Assembly: GCA_949825045.1 (NCBI GenBank) | Contig: OX463820.1 | Span: 5,778,501-5,842,500, forward strand | Direction of reading: 5' to 3' | DNA length: 64,000 nt | Origin: Argyresthia goedartella | Lineage: Eukaryota > Arthropoda > Insecta > Lepidoptera > Argyresthiidae | In this document: positions 44,038-56,379 of the stretch, piece by piece | How the letters are laid out: the number at the start of each line of letters is the position of its first letter | Position numbering within the stretch: position 1 is the first letter of the stretch | Notes under the pieces: generated by a model | Database searches by the model: none | The model's input: only the letters and a program-made list of their open reading frames with translations | What the model was told of the DNA's origin: nothing | Position numbers and translations under genes: made by a program

Positions 44038-44160
44038 ACCATTAATGTCCTCACCGAGGGGCACAGGCCTTTACCCGGATACGAGCAAGATTAAGCCATA
44101 CTCCACCACGCTGGCTCAGTGCGGGTTGATGGAGGGGTTTTTACTACCACTATCACGTAG
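44038..44160 (+). mobile_element. Interspersed repeat fragment ('gggcacaggcctttacccg')
   Basis: Shares 'ggggcacaggcctttacccg' with 31660-31690 and carries 'ccaccacgctggctcagtgc', a phrase I associate with lepidopteran repeats. Confidence 0.5.
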
Positions 44161-44204
44161 CGATAGTAGCAGAGGCCTACAGCTTAGCGTGACATCCGAC
44201 GTGC

Positions 44205-44234
44205 TGAACGTCCGATAATAGTATCGGACGTTCA
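44205..44234. repeat. Perfect inverted repeat, 13-bp arms, 4-nt loop
   Basis: Arms 'tgaacgtccgata' (44205-44217) and its exact complement (44222-44234), loop 'atag'. The right arm doubles as the end of the adjoining SINE core ('ggacgtt'). Confidence 0.9.
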
Positions 44235-44335
44235 ACTTAAGATAAATTATTAATCTCATTGGTACATGGTCCTGCTTCTCCTGCATGAGAAGCATGCGTG
44301 AAACCCATTATTAGATCACGGAACTAATTCGTTTG
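44222..44335 (-). mobile_element. SINE core plus head remnant
   Basis: 'aacttaagataaattattaa' and 'tctcattggtacatgg' are the core module. 'ctgcatgagaagcatgcgtg' and 'aaacccattattagatcacg' are a degraded reversed tRNA-like head. Confidence 0.65.
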
Positions 44336-44619
44336 CAAATAACTCCTAGAAATTTGACAGTTTCAATATTTTTTTAAAAGGGTTTGCACTCACCATATCA
44401 ATCGCAAATACATAAATCCGATCTAGATAAGGCGGCTGACCGCACCACCATAAAACAATTTAATCTGAACCAAACAGAGACCGCTTAGTGAAATATTCGC
44501 TCCATTTGCCGGAAAATTTAATATTTAAACGGGATCGAACCGTAAAAAGTGTTACCCGGCCGATTATTTAGTGCACCATTCTGTTATGTTATCGCAAACC
44601 GTAATAATTTAAACCTCAC
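44336..44619. other. No recognisable feature
   Basis: AT-rich spacer. Confidence 0.5.
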
Positions 44620-44860
44620 CAAGGGATAGGACAAAGAGGCCGAATAAAGTTGCCCCCTCCGGTGTCCAAAGTATAGGGAGTACCTCCGGGGCGGCGGCGG
44701 CGGCGGCGACGCATGCCGGCTACGGAACGGAGCCCTGACGGCGACAAATCAGTAGTAAGGGGCTGGCAGCCGCACGGAGTGGAGGCCTGGCTGGTTGGGT
44801 CGGCACTGCGCTGGTTGGATCGTGTGCAGAAAGCTTTATATTTGAAATTTTTCAAAATTC
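44620..44860. other. GC-rich island with (GGC)n
   Basis: Strongly GC-rich, with a perfect (CGG)6-type run at about 44690-44708. The minus strand has an open frame with RRRRRRPGGTPYTLDTGGG; the plus strand is open too. No known domain. It could be a GC-rich mobile-element fragment. Confidence 0.35.
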
Positions 44861-45423
44861 GAATTAGATTGTCATTTTTCTTTCGCCGCGGAAATGTGAC
44901 CTAGGCCGGATGGACAAATCTTGACCCGAGAAGGTCGTCGAACTTCAATGTTTACAAATATTACGAGTACTGAACTTGCAGTGTTATGGTTTGAGTGCTT
45001 AATAAATTGTGCGTGTTGGTTGGGAAACCGCGTGTATTTGTTCTCGTAAGAAGGAGCTTAGAAAAGAAGCAAACATTATTTTGTATCAGTTCTTCAAGGT
45101 GATTATTATTGTCTATTGGCACATTAGTTCCCCGACTACCGACCCCGTCTTAGTTCTATTTGTACCTACTTGTGCCTTGAATTTTAAATAGGTAGGTTTC
45201 ACTATCTGTTTTTAATGTTTTAATTCAGTTTTTGATTGATACTTTCTATTATATTATTTTGTATTTCCTAGAGAAGAGTCTACAGAGAGTAGTTAACTAA
45301 ATTAGAAAACATAATACTAATATAAGAAGATATTTCACAAAGAACTCAAATACTGAATATGTTTTATCTGAATCCATTTAGCCCCACAAGTAAACGCTAT
45401 CTGCCGTACATATTGAGGGCTCT
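44861..45423. other. No recognisable feature
   Basis: AT-rich; short open frames only. Confidence 0.5.
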
Positions 45424-45426
45424 AAC

Positions 45427-45535
45427 CCTTCGCGTATTGTATTTTAAAACTGATATTGATCGGACGCGAACTCTTGCATTGTAAATCAGGGGTTACCAGC
45501 TGACATGTTACTACTTGTGTGTGCTGAGGGTTAAG
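45427..45535. mobile_element. Possible decayed TTAA-type element
   Basis: Begins 'ctaacccttcgcgtattg' and ends 'tgtgctgagggttaag'. The ends are CCCT/AGGG-like but the left TTAA is eroded and the TIR is imperfect. Confidence 0.35.
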
Positions 45536-48500
45536 TAACCTTTGTAAATAAGTAATCAAGTTTTTTAAGTCCAATCGACAAAATCACGTAAGGAGGAAAT
45601 TGCAAAAATAACAGTCATTCACCCAAGCCCTTACTTGAGCCACAGCTAGCCAATATATCAATGTAAGCCAATAACTGAATGACTTTGAGGTAATTTACTT
45701 AGGTCATTAATTACCATAATAATTGGGTGTGGATACCTATGTAAAATTTGTCAGAATCAGAACTCTCATTTGCAATTATTTGATTGACAAGTAGCATTTG
45801 CCTATTATTTTTTGTTTATAAAAGTAGGTAGGTAAATTATTGGAGCAGGACGTAGACATTGCAAAGAATTTCATTTGAAAAATAAAGTAAATCAACCCTT
45901 ATATAAAATGTTTCCCCCATGAACTGCGGGTGGTCATAAGGATGTGAGTCATGGGCTTTAGTTGTAAAACAATCAGATTACAACTATTAACATAGATATT
46001 AGTTTGCTTGTAAATACTGTACAATTACTAGTTATCATAATTTTCGTTTGACGCATTACGTTTATAAAATCAGCCGGTCCGTGCAATTATTCGTTGTATG
46101 TCCAAATTGCATTCATATTCAATGGAAATCGCATTTCCAGATTCCGTTTATATAGCCTGTCCTTAATAAACGCGGATGAAAATCCACATTTCAGTAAATT
46201 ATTAGTTTTCAATAATAGTCAGAATACAATTTCAGTTGAAAATTAACAGACGTTATATTTGGTGATTAATCGAAATTATGTTTATGATAGTACTTGTGTT
46301 TCCAATTGATTGTGAATACCTTAGAATAGCTTCAACTATACAAACAACTTCAACCTGACAAAATGAATCGAAGATTCCCCATGACAAGATAGATTAATAA
46401 ATCATACAACACATGTAGTGAATTATTGTGAAGTGAAGTAGAAATAATGTAAGCAATTGTCAAGTCAAAACTTAAATAAGTACTTAAACTGTAATGAAAT
46501 CAAAGTTGCCACAATATACGAGACTAAAAGGCAATAAATCTGATATTAACAAAGCAACAACTTCACGATATCTTGAATCATTACTCGAATCTGGCCATAA
46601 ACAAGTCCACTGCAAAGTGGACAAAAGACCAGCACTCCTACGTGAATGGACACCCCAGACTTGTCAAAATAATCGATGGCGCTGTAGAATCGATTGAATA
46701 AAAGCATCGATAGATACTTGCGCCCACCAGATAGAGCCATCAAATTTTACGAGGTTAGGAACGAAACAAGTTTGCCTGCTAGTGCACGACGTGAAAACGA
46801 TTTGTAAGTATCGATAATTTATTCCGAATACAAAATGCTATAGCGAAGAAAGTCTAAAGTTTTGGATAAATATTTCAGGTTTGAGAAATTATTGAGCCGA
46901 GTGACTTGGGCAAAATGTATTTACCTTCAGTACAAAGAAGGTATTTTAGCGGTGAAAGTCTTGTTTGTTTAAAATAGAATGCATTAAAATATCAAGTAAT
47001 TTAATTCGGTCTAAGTTACGTCTCTCAAGAAAGAAATTTTAAAGTTTCTTCGTCCGCACTAAAACAAAGAGAGAAGTCGGTGTTCTCGAAAGAGAATCTT
47101 CGAAGGAACTTTAATTCAACAATACAGTCTTTGCAGAACTGAAAGCATGGAAACAATAATACCCAAAGACTCTAATTTAATCTACTTTTGAGAATATTAA
47201 ACTGCTTCTTCCTTTTAACATTTAGGTCATTTTCATGTATCCAAAGGACAACTATCGCATTACTTGAAGGTTTGATAGCTCTTCACCACCATTTAGGTAA
47301 AAAGACCACACAAGCTGGAATCTAAATATTCGATTCCTATATACGTAAATTGGCATCCTTCCATTCAAGTTTCCTGAATCAATCTTTAGTATGTAACAGT
47401 ACCAAGTCATTGTTACTTCGGTAAACCCCATAGAGTTTTGTTTTGGAATTGGATCCAATTGTTTTGCCTTTTATCTCAAATAGTGTCTTATGATCATGTC
47501 GGTCATAAGTTGAATTTGTAGTCAAGTACAAAAGTCTTTTACAGGGTTCGAAAATTTTAGACCGATAGATACAGCTGTCGCCTCTTCATTTATTCTTGAA
47601 TCTCTGCTATTTCTCTAAAGCTTGTGCCCTCATTCTGTGAGTATTGCATCGCACTGGTTCGCCCACGTCAATTTGTGGGCGGTGACTTGAATTAAAGCAA
47701 GATGTACTCTGTATCTTATGACCTTATTTAGGTTAGATTTCTTAACACATTCTTAAAAAATATATCAACTTTCGGAATGTTAGCGCGACTCTCGTATCGT
47801 ATGTTTTTTAAAAGTCAGTTTGGAATTTTTGTAGTCGGAAGTGTTGGACGAGTAACTATGCAATTTACTTGCGGTTTACATTTCAGTCACCTTCATATTT
47901 TTTTTTGTCGAAATACTAAAATCATCCTGAGAAATATCTCTTTTCTTGTGCACATTCATGTGCCAATATTTATTTAATTTTAGGTAACTTAGGTTATCAT
48001 TTCATCAACATTTATTTTTTATAAAAAAACTATAATGTACATACATACATCACTCATTGCACCGTCATTAAAATATCAATCTTTTCTTACAGCTTTTCCG
48101 CCAAAACTCACAAAACCTAAGTGACTTTTATTCCTGAAAGACTAAAGATGAAAACTGTGCTCAAACTTATACTATATTACGTGGTGACTATAAAGACAAT
48201 AAAGAGTTTTTAAAAGTGTGTTGTAACTTTTATCAGAAGCTTGACTTTGGTGTGATAATTGACTGTGTTTGAGTTTGAACTCTATGCCGTGGCAGTTGAA
48301 GTGGGAATCCGTGTTGATGTCGTTGTGAAGCGGCATTGATGGCTACGGATGGGCACCAACTTAACTAAATTGAACAAGACCAGAGTCTCCGGTGTTAATC
48401 ATGTTAGTATTCATACCCATTTTTATTAATATTTGCATTGTGTACACTGCTTCGTAATTTTAATTATTTGCTTTCATCTTTCAGTCAGCGTTTATATATC

Positions 48501-48686
48501 GATTCAAATTGTTACAGCAATATCCTATTTCATCAGTCACTTATCGTTTGCTAATTTAACAGAAAAACAACCTTTTTTCCATCTCTCACGCAGAAATCTT
48601 GGAGAAGAAGAAATAATGTTCTGCTGAATCATATGCAGTTAAAAACGGCGTGTTCTACCACAAAAAAGACCATTTGTGTAAATCAT
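45536..48686. other. No recognisable gene or repeat
   Basis: About 3 kb of AT-rich DNA. Open frames (for example 46494-46697 and 47252-47458) are short and unlike known proteins. Confidence 0.5.
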
Positions 48687-48975
48687 ACTTATTTGTCAGG
48701 ATAAATATACTTGTACGAGCTCGTTAAATTATAACGTATTGTGGCTACAGGAGTATCCTTATCATGGCTTGCTTTTTTATTGTTATTTTGTTCTTGCAAA
48801 TATGTACTACATTTTTTTATTGTCTCAAGTTCTGTTTCAAATTCATCGTTATCCATATCTTTACTGTTTAGTTCTTTTACCTTGTCAAAAACGAGGAAAA
48901 TATCATTCGCGCCCAATATAATTTCAATTCGCAACTTGTCTAATCGACACGTGCTTCTATGATTGATGATCCATC
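48687..48975 (-). pseudogene. Candidate gag-like (BEL/Pao type) or exon fragment
   Basis: The minus strand is open for about 90 codons with a charged, protein-like composition: STCRLDKLRIEIILGAND, then FDKVKELNSKDMDNDEFETE, then LETIKKCSTYLQEQNNNKK, a linker and a stop. The pattern (helical heptad-like, 'F-D-K-V...D-E-F-E-T...') resembles the N-terminal region of BEL/Pao-type gag proteins (DUF1759-like), but I cannot confirm homology by eye. No ATG starts the frame and no splice sites are obvious. Confidence 0.3.
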
Positions 48976-49689
48976 ATGATGTATGATCAGTCTACCATCT
49001 GATCCTCGCTGATGCGATGACGTACCAATTGTGCGAAGTGCCGCTGATTTCTGATGATGAATGATTGTGCAAGAGAGACCTGATTGGCGGGAGGGTGATA
49101 AACTTGTTTTCGTGTCGGGGTTGCGTGTTATGAAGATGGGTGGGAAAATCGAAAGAAATTGATGCGTGATAAATTACTTGAAACAAAAAGAGATATCTCT
49201 TTATATACTATGGATATAAAGAGATATAAACCCATTCGTATATCTCCTATACTATTTCGCTAAACAGAATGAAGAAGCTAGAGCTAAGTTGGGATTAACC
49301 AAATTATGGCCGATGTTTTCTCCTCATGTATCTCGGAATGTATTTGTTGAAGCATAGAGGAAAGATAATGATAAAAGGAATGGCGCCAGTATGACGACAA
49401 ATAACCTTAAATGTACCCTTCGGAGTTCAAGTAATGTTTCATCTTTCCGTATTGTAGCGAAAGTTGTTCAGAATTCTGTCCTCTATCCCAATTTGACTAC
49501 ATCTTATCCGATGAGTAGTCAAGTCATCCGTATCCAACCTAGGTAATCAGATAATTGTATAGTATTTATGATATACATATTGCTTATGCCTATTGCTTGC
49601 TAGATATCTATGCTATATACCTAACCTACTTACCAAGTGTTCATATCTAATTACCATCAACACCCATAGCATGGGTCACTCCTTTTGCC
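48976..49689. other. Non-coding with a small inverted repeat
   Basis: 49193-49206 ('atatctctttatat') and 49214-49227 are exact complements, giving a 14-bp-arm hairpin. Otherwise featureless. Confidence 0.6.
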
Positions 49690-49895
49690 TTACGTGGTGG
49701 CAGACAGGGGGCCAGCCAATGACAGCAGCTATGGCGTAACGATGGTTTCCTCACTATGTTTTCCATAACCGTTATAACGTCCCGTGATGAACCTAAGATA
49801 AATAACTCATCTCATTGATACAAGTCAGCACCGTTATTCGAACCTGCACCTCCTGCGAGAGAAGCAAGCGTAAAGCCCACTGGACCACAGAGCTC
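49690..49895 (-). mobile_element. Composite SINE with tail, core and tRNA-like head
   Basis: In reverse: the head 'gtggtccagtgggctttacg' and 'cttgcttctctcgcaggagg' (49890-49845), the core 'caatgagatgagttatttat' (49820-49795), and a diverged tail ('cagacagggggccagccaat', 49690-49735). This is the only copy in the window that carries all three modules. Confidence 0.7.
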
Positions 49896-51965
49896 TTTTT
49901 CACGCACCTTTATTTGAATATTTCCACTAACCTCCTTTGTAGTCGCCTCTATCTTGGACCCTTCAGTAGTAAACTACCTCACCACTTCCGGAGACCGAAC
50001 GAGGGAAAATTCAATATCCGTTCGAATACGAGATTATAGAATACTCGCTTACTTGCGTAAAGGATTTACCCCAGTTTCCCCTAAGTTTCCAACTAACAGG
50101 CGGTTAAAATAACAGAATTGGTGGAACTTGGGTTGTGATTAAGGTCCTTGGTTTTGGGTCTCGGATTAACTAATAGCAATTTATTCGAGAATTACACGTG
50201 TAAACTGGAGATTTGTTGATATTGATTAAAGCTGTTTAAATAATGTAAAAGATAAAGATATAATTATTGCAAATATAAAACGTTACTAAAATTACGAGTT
50301 GCCCAGTAAAGTTTTATCAACGCAATGTATTAAATACGTTTTCAGGCCAACAACAAACATTTGGACAAAGCAATTAAGTCAAATATGCCGCCGCATGACG
50401 TGAGATAAATTGAGATTGATCGTACGCTCCAACTTAAATTTAACTAATTTTACTTTGGAACATGCCAGCTGTTTATTTTTGTGTAACATAATCACCCTTT
50501 GGTACTACAATTTGCAGGTTTTTCTGATAAGTAATTTCAAAATAAGCCACGCACAGCCCTATTCGGTTACGCATCAAACAACATCGACGTGATTGGTTAT
50601 CGCTTACAAGATCAAAGTGTCTGCCGTCCAATAACATGTCGAGCTGTCAGTGACGTCACTCAATGCACTAGGGGTATCACCTAAACATTTTTTCCCTTGA
50701 ATTGCATTATTAAATCAAGGGTTTAGTGCTCTCGGTACAACAGAAACAATTCAATGAATTTATCAATAGTGCAGCACAAATAGGTACGTGTTTTAGTAGA
50801 TAAAAATATATTTTGTTATATTTCATCCTTTAATCTCGTTGAGTACAAACGTAATTTATTTGCTCTTAGATCTCCCCTAATCGAATGGTCAGTCCCAGTC
50901 AATACATCATGTAAAAGTCGGCAAATGAATTGCACTTGTTCAAATAGAAAGGGTGCTATCGATTGAGCGCTGCTGGTTTCGGCAAATATTGATTTATTGC
51001 TTAAGGATTCCAGGTACTTGGTGTTCCCAACTCTAGTACTACAAAATTTGAGCAATAAACTGTAAATGTTAAATAATAACAGACAGTTGCCGGTATCCGT
51101 ATTCAAATATTGATATGCAGTGCTATAGAGAGGTAATTAGTTTGATGCAGTGCAAGGACAGACACGCATACAAAATGAAATCGCGGGTGCTCGTTACCAA
51201 ATCCATAAATATATGTTGATATCAATTCACACCTTGGTTTGTTTTGTTGAATCAAAGAAAGATATTCTCAATTAATCCATGTCGGAAGTTAATAAGTCTT
51301 TCAAAGAACTCATGATTCTTGCAAAGTGCCGCCAAAATCTCCCCGCTCCAAAGCGACGGCCTAATGAAAAAAGAAAATGTCTTTATCGAACTCCAACTTT
51401 CTTTCCTCATGACAATAGCCATGATAACACCATTACGAGAAATTGCTCAGTTCTCTCCAAAAAAGACTCAATGGGATTGTCGCAATTTTTGCGCCCAGTA
51501 AGGTGTATTTTTTATTTAATTCCGCCGCTCCACCCTTGTTTTTGTGGGGTGACACTGCGTGAGGGTAGTAGAAATCAATACTGGCCAACTGTCGGTTTCT
51601 GGTGTTTATGTGCAAATTATTAGATTAAATAATGGGCAGGTGCACTTACAGGCCTTGTGTTTAGAACTGACTTGGCCGACAGTTATTATTGTTTCAGAGC
51701 ATCTGCTTCAACTTTCCTTATCACACAAAAATGGTTATTGCGCCTCAGCTACAATCAATCTTATCTGAAATAGTATTATGTTATACAAGTTCTATGAATC
51801 CTTCTTTTGATGCGTGAAAGTTGAAAAGCATACGAAAAATCTTTATTCATTTGAGCTTAGCCTAGCTGATGCTACGAGGGTTCTGATAAACAGAAACTTC
51901 CTTAAGGAGGCTTTTGCTAAACATGAAAATAATCAAGCATTCATGAAAATGCGGCACGAACTTAA
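49896..51965. other. No confident gene; one promoter-like motif cluster
   Basis: Open frames at 50816-51106 (-) and 51279-51623 (+) are longer than average but have no recognised domain and no splice context. A CRE/CCAAT cluster lies at 50592-50658 and is listed separately. Confidence 0.45.
50592..50658. promoter_or_regulatory. CRE plus CCAAT-box cluster (weak)
   Basis: ATTGG at 50592-50596, CCAAT at 50628-50632 and the palindromic CRE TGACGTCA at 50651-50658. Motif co-occurrence is suggestive, but no transcript start or coding exon is visible next to it. Confidence 0.25.
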
Positions 51966-52570
51966 AGACCATCAGCCCTTATAGCCCAGCAGAGCGCGCT
52001 CGCCTCCTCGCAACCAGGGAGAAAGAATCAGGATACTGGCTGCACGCGATCCTGTTAAGGCACATCGGCACCTTAGTCGATCGAGCAACGCTGACTCTCG
52101 CCGTCTGCCTGGGACTCCAGGATGGACCATTTCGGACACCACGTCCTTTCCTGTCAGGGCAGCGACGGGCCCTTGCAAGCTATGGCGAACCAGCCGTTCA
52201 CGAACCGAGCGATCTGGCACGCGACGATGGCAAGAGGCCAGACGGAATGGCTCTCATTCCCTGGCAGAACGAAAGCTGGTTTGGGAGGCGACCTGCGTTA
52301 ATACGATGGCCCCGTGTCTGCCGCGGCGGGCACGGCGGCGGCAGCAGTAGAGGGTCTCAAACGGCGCAAATACGCCGCACTCTGCGACGAGTATTTGTTT
52401 ATGCCTTTCGGTTTCGAGGCAGTCGAGCCGTGGGGCTCTGATGTTCGAGCCCTCAAAGAATTTTCTCAGCGGCTCGTCGAATAGTCAGGGGACCGCAAAG
52501 CTGGCACCTACACGAGGTACAGCTAGGTAACGGTGCCAGCGTTGTGGGCACCCTCCCGCCCGTCAGCGAA
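51966..52570 (+). pseudogene. GC-rich LINE remnant, C-terminal domain with DDGKRPDG motif
   Basis: Plus-strand frames read PAERARLLATREKESGYWLH then VDRATLTLAVCLGL; after a gap where a Cys/His region would be expected, LARDDGKRPDGMALIPWQ; then, after a frameshift, WEATCVNTMAP; then KRRKYAALCDEYLFMPFGFE and EPWGSDVRALKEFSQRLVE, followed by SGDRKAGTY after a stop. I recognise this order as the conserved C-terminal region of a widespread invertebrate reverse-transcriptase element. The stops and frameshifts show it is dead. The 'RPDG...W(D/E)xTC' spacing hints at a nuclease-like fold, which is inference only. Confidence 0.75.
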
Positions 52571-52739
52571 ACGGATGAAAATTTTAACATAGTACCTACT
52601 TATAATTTTAGTTTTAGTTTTGATTTTTACTATATAAATTATTATTATGTAACTTATCAATTATCATATAATTTAAATAAAAGATATTAACAATAAAAAT
52701 ACTGAAAGTAAATTACAGTAACGGAAAGACATCCAAGCA
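52571..52739. other. AT-rich spacer
   Basis: Very AT-rich with an AATAAA near 52677, possibly the 3' UTR of the LINE remnant. Confidence 0.45.
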
Positions 52740-53060
52740 TAAAATATGTACAGTTGTTGGGCACGTGCCCAAGAATAGTTATTGGTGCAACAAGAGAGCA
52801 AAGTTGATTTTTGCTGCGAGTGCTTGTTAAGAGTCCCGAGTGAGCGAATACGCGAGTGATTCTACGTTAGAATCCCGAGTGAGTGAGGAACTCAAAGGCA
52901 ACATACAACTTTTCATCTCAGCAATGAGAACATACCGAAAAAGAGAATGAAACAAGTGCTAATTTATAAAAACAAATATCCCGACTGCATTTTTAATATT
53001 CAAAATGCAGACGGGTTCAGTTTCTTTTAATCTACGAAACCTTTTATTTTGATACCCCAC
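52740..53060. mobile_element. Interspersed repeat ('gattctacgttagaatcc')
   Basis: Contains 'gagcaaagttgatttttgct' and the hairpin-like 'gattctacgttagaatc'. A related segment ('gaaggattctagagaagaat') is at 56380-56470. Class unknown. Confidence 0.45.
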
Positions 53061-53119
53061 TCGATAGGTTCAGAAAAAATAAAAAATATGACACATAATA
53101 TCTTGCAAAAAATCGGCCA

Positions 53120-53335
53120 TTTTAATTTTGATACACCCAGTGTCACTCTTACAGTTGAGTTGAGACGAATCTATCGGCACATTTCAAGATTAAGCAGCTT
53201 GATGGAAACGCTGTGCCTAGCCTAAATTTTAGGCTATATAGGCACAGCTGCCAAAGATATCTACATACATACATACATACATACACTTGAAAAAGATAAC
53301 CCTACTTCTGGCGGAGTCGGGTAAAAATATAACCT
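53120..53335 (+). mobile_element. Interspersed repeat with (CATA)n, second copy
   Basis: 'tacatacatacatacatac' at about 53264-53285 followed by 'aaccctacttctggcggagt' and 'cgggtaaaaat', matching the copy at 41695-41862. Confidence 0.65.
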
Positions 53336-54271
53336 TGGAAAATCAAATCACATTTTCATGATAAACTTCGACTAATTTACACTATGGAATATTTCTCTAA
53401 TTGTATTATTTATCAATAAGAATGGTTAAGATATAGAAAAAAATAAGCTCGATTATTTTGAATTTAATAGCACAAATACTGCAATCGAGTTAAAAATCGA
53501 TAGCAGTATCTGTGACATTGGCGAAAAGTTATAACTCGATCGCCGTTGGCTGTTTGCGATCTCGCCTATGTCCGTGGCATTCAAAATTAAAAAGCTACGT
53601 TGTCTCACTCAGTGAGCAAAATACAACTTTGCACATTGTTTATTCGCAGCGAAAGCCTCTTGTTCGAGCTGCTGAGGTGAAATAGTACATTTCCTACGAC
53701 TTCCCAGAGGCATATATTTGCGAGGTTCGGAAAAAGCCTTTTCGAACGAGTTAGGAATATAATTTTTCCGCCTGAGAACCCAGAATCAAGCGGCGAAGGT
53801 GCTATTTTTAGCTCAGAATTCGGAAAAGTAAATTGTTGCATTGTTTCCAATTTCATCTCTATCGATGTCTCGAGTGTCTTATTATTGTCTATCACTTCGT
53901 ATTCGTAGACCATAACCAACAATGTTGCGTGCTGAATTATAACTTGGATTGTTTCCAAGGGCTCTATTATGAGTGCATTCTTGCATACTTGCTTGTTTTG
54001 CGAGTTCGAGATGATGTGATTTGCATGGCTGGAAACAATTAGCTACAGTATTTCTGGGCTTATCTGAGTAACTTTAAGCAGGGGTCGCTGTTTTTGTACT
54101 TTGCTCTTTTGTGGCATAGTGATGTAAACAATTCAATAAAAGATGAACCACTTCAGTGACTGGAGGTCAGGCAAATATCATGCTTCAAATTCCTAGAGAA
54201 GAGCAGACTCTAGAGCGGTGTTAGATTGTTAGTAACAGGAATTAAAATCACTAATGTTCAGATATTAAATT
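53336..54271. other. No recognisable gene
   Basis: The open frame at 53605-53958 (-) lies here; its composition is not distinctive and no domain is recognised. Confidence 0.5.
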
Positions 54272-54519
54272 ATAATAATACCTCAGACACTATTTACACA
54301 CATTGATCTAGCCCCAAACTAGGATTCCCTGTAACTTGGGTACTAGACAACGGTACACTTACTTATATAGATAAATATTATACTTAGGTAGATAAACAAC
54401 CATGACTAGGGTACAAACATCCGTTCTCATCAAAGAAATATTTGCCCCCACCGGGACTCGAACCCGGGGCCCTTGATTTAGTAGGCAGGGTCATTGCCGA
54501 CTCGGCCATTCGGGTCGTC
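54272..54519 (-). mobile_element. tRNA-derived SINE, family A, copy 4 (inverted)
   Basis: In reverse: the head 'gacccgaatggccgagtcgg', the B box 'gggttcgagtcccgg' and the body ending in TATTATTA. It matches copies at 12956 and 37734 along its length. Confidence 0.88.
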
Positions 54520-56379
54520 AAAACCCAGTTAGACTTTGTGAAAATCCAATACAAGACAAATTCTGCGAATACGTCTTTCTCGAAATCAATAGACAGAATT
54601 GCATTAAACACATTCGCTTCACCATTTGATTCCCCGTACCGCATTTCAATAGAAACGGCCGTCCGTCTTTCCGTCCGGACATTAGATATATCGGTGACAG
54701 GTTTATGGGCCACCTCTTGCGCACACAAATGTCACTAGATTGTGCTGACCACCCCGCGTGAGCGCGGGCGTGAAGATTTATACCGATTTTGATCTGCGCT
54801 TTTGAGATACGAAGCGTCGGATGAAAGGGTTGTTTGTTGTTTTGTGGTGCTGCTTAGTTTAGTTACTAACGCTTCTAGAAGTATAATAAATAGTTCATTA
54901 GTTTTGATTTCAGTGTTTTATTATATAGTTTATTAATAACATCAGAACCGAATTGATTCATTCATATTCTGATCCGTTTGTCAGATTGTTAGTAAATATA
55001 TTCATAATTCATTATTCTTTATTGTACACAGATATTTAGAAAATAACATTAATGGAAAACAAATGCATAAAGGCGAGCTTGTCTTTAATAAGAGATTTAT
55101 TCCAGCATACCAAGGCATGACAGAAAAATTTACCATGAAAGGATAGACAGTGCGCAATATCTAATATCTAATCTATAATAAAATACCTATATACTACTAA
55201 ATAAGTACCAATATAAACATAAAACTGTACATATAGTTTACACATAGTAATAGTAACATAGTATAATTATCATGAAAGAGAGAGGAAGTGTCATTTAACC
55301 GGTTTTTTGAAAGAGAAAAGAGTAGGACTGACTCTGAATGTCTGAACTACGTACATACGGACGTTCTAATCGTATAAGTACGTAAGATAAATCACCCATC
55401 TCATGGGTACGTCCCTTTATAATTTTGGATTAACCAAAGAAATATCTCCGCAAACCCCCAAAATATCTCCAAGACATATTGGAGGTATCAATTAGCAGAA
55501 GCAAACACAAATCCATTGTCTTTGAGCGATCGCTCGTTTGTACTTGAGGGGTTCTCGTTAAAAACGACCATCGAACCGTAAGAGTCTTGGGATGGAGCAA
55601 ACGCTTGCGCTTCCCTTGTTTAAGTCACTCTCAAAGTTTGGATTATGTAGAGATAGCAGTTTGCTGTCGGGAACATTGATATCGAAATGGCTGAAAACTT
55701 GTTTAGGTAGCTGGTGAGGACTGCGAAGCGGTCTGTCCCAGCTGTCTGTGGGCAGATGTCAATTACTTTGCTATTCTATTGTACGTTAAGTTCGTAATTT
55801 TTATACAATCTATCCAACTGTAGATCAATAATCTTTCATCAGCACAACAAATAATAAATTTCAATCACGCATCTCCGAACATGAAAGCTGCATTACGCAA
55901 TTCGCATAAGTAGATATTAACGTTTTACTATCCAACTTCATTGCCAACTGTACAATATCCTCAAGGGATTATAACCCTCCGGAGTTGCGGTGGTCTGAGA
56001 GTAAATAGTATTCTTTCCCTCAGCTTCTTGCGTGATTCAAAGCACAGCTTTGGAGGATCGTCAAGTGAAATACCTTCGTCCATTGATAAATAAATGATGT
56101 AGGATTTTGACGGTTTTCACCTCCAAGACCATTCAGTCTAACTTTTCGCAACTTATTAAGCCACTTTCGACCTTAATAAACAGTGTTAGAATTCATTTCA
56201 GGCCCTGGCTATTATAATCAGTTAACACCCCTGAAAATTAAGCTCCTTGCATACTAAAATTGGAAAGATTGCAGTTAAGGGTTTCAATGGAAGCTAAAGC
56301 TTCTTACAGAAGCTTATCGTCTAGAACTTGGCTTTTGTCACTTTTTTATTAGTTTTTGTAAGTTTGTTAACCAAGGGAA
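54520..56379. other. Non-coding with one SINE core fragment
   Basis: 55355-55415 ('ggacgttctaatcgtataag', 'taagataaatcacccatctc') is a reversed SINE core piece. Nothing else is assignable. Confidence 0.5.

Noticed and set aside
50816..51106. 96-codon minus-strand frame
   Set aside because: Plausible codon pattern but no recognised family and no supporting gene structure.
51279..51623. 114-codon plus-strand frame
   Set aside because: No domain recognised, overlapping frames on other strands are equally open, no splice context.
53605..53958. 117-codon minus-strand frame
   Set aside because: No recognised domain; composition not distinct from background.
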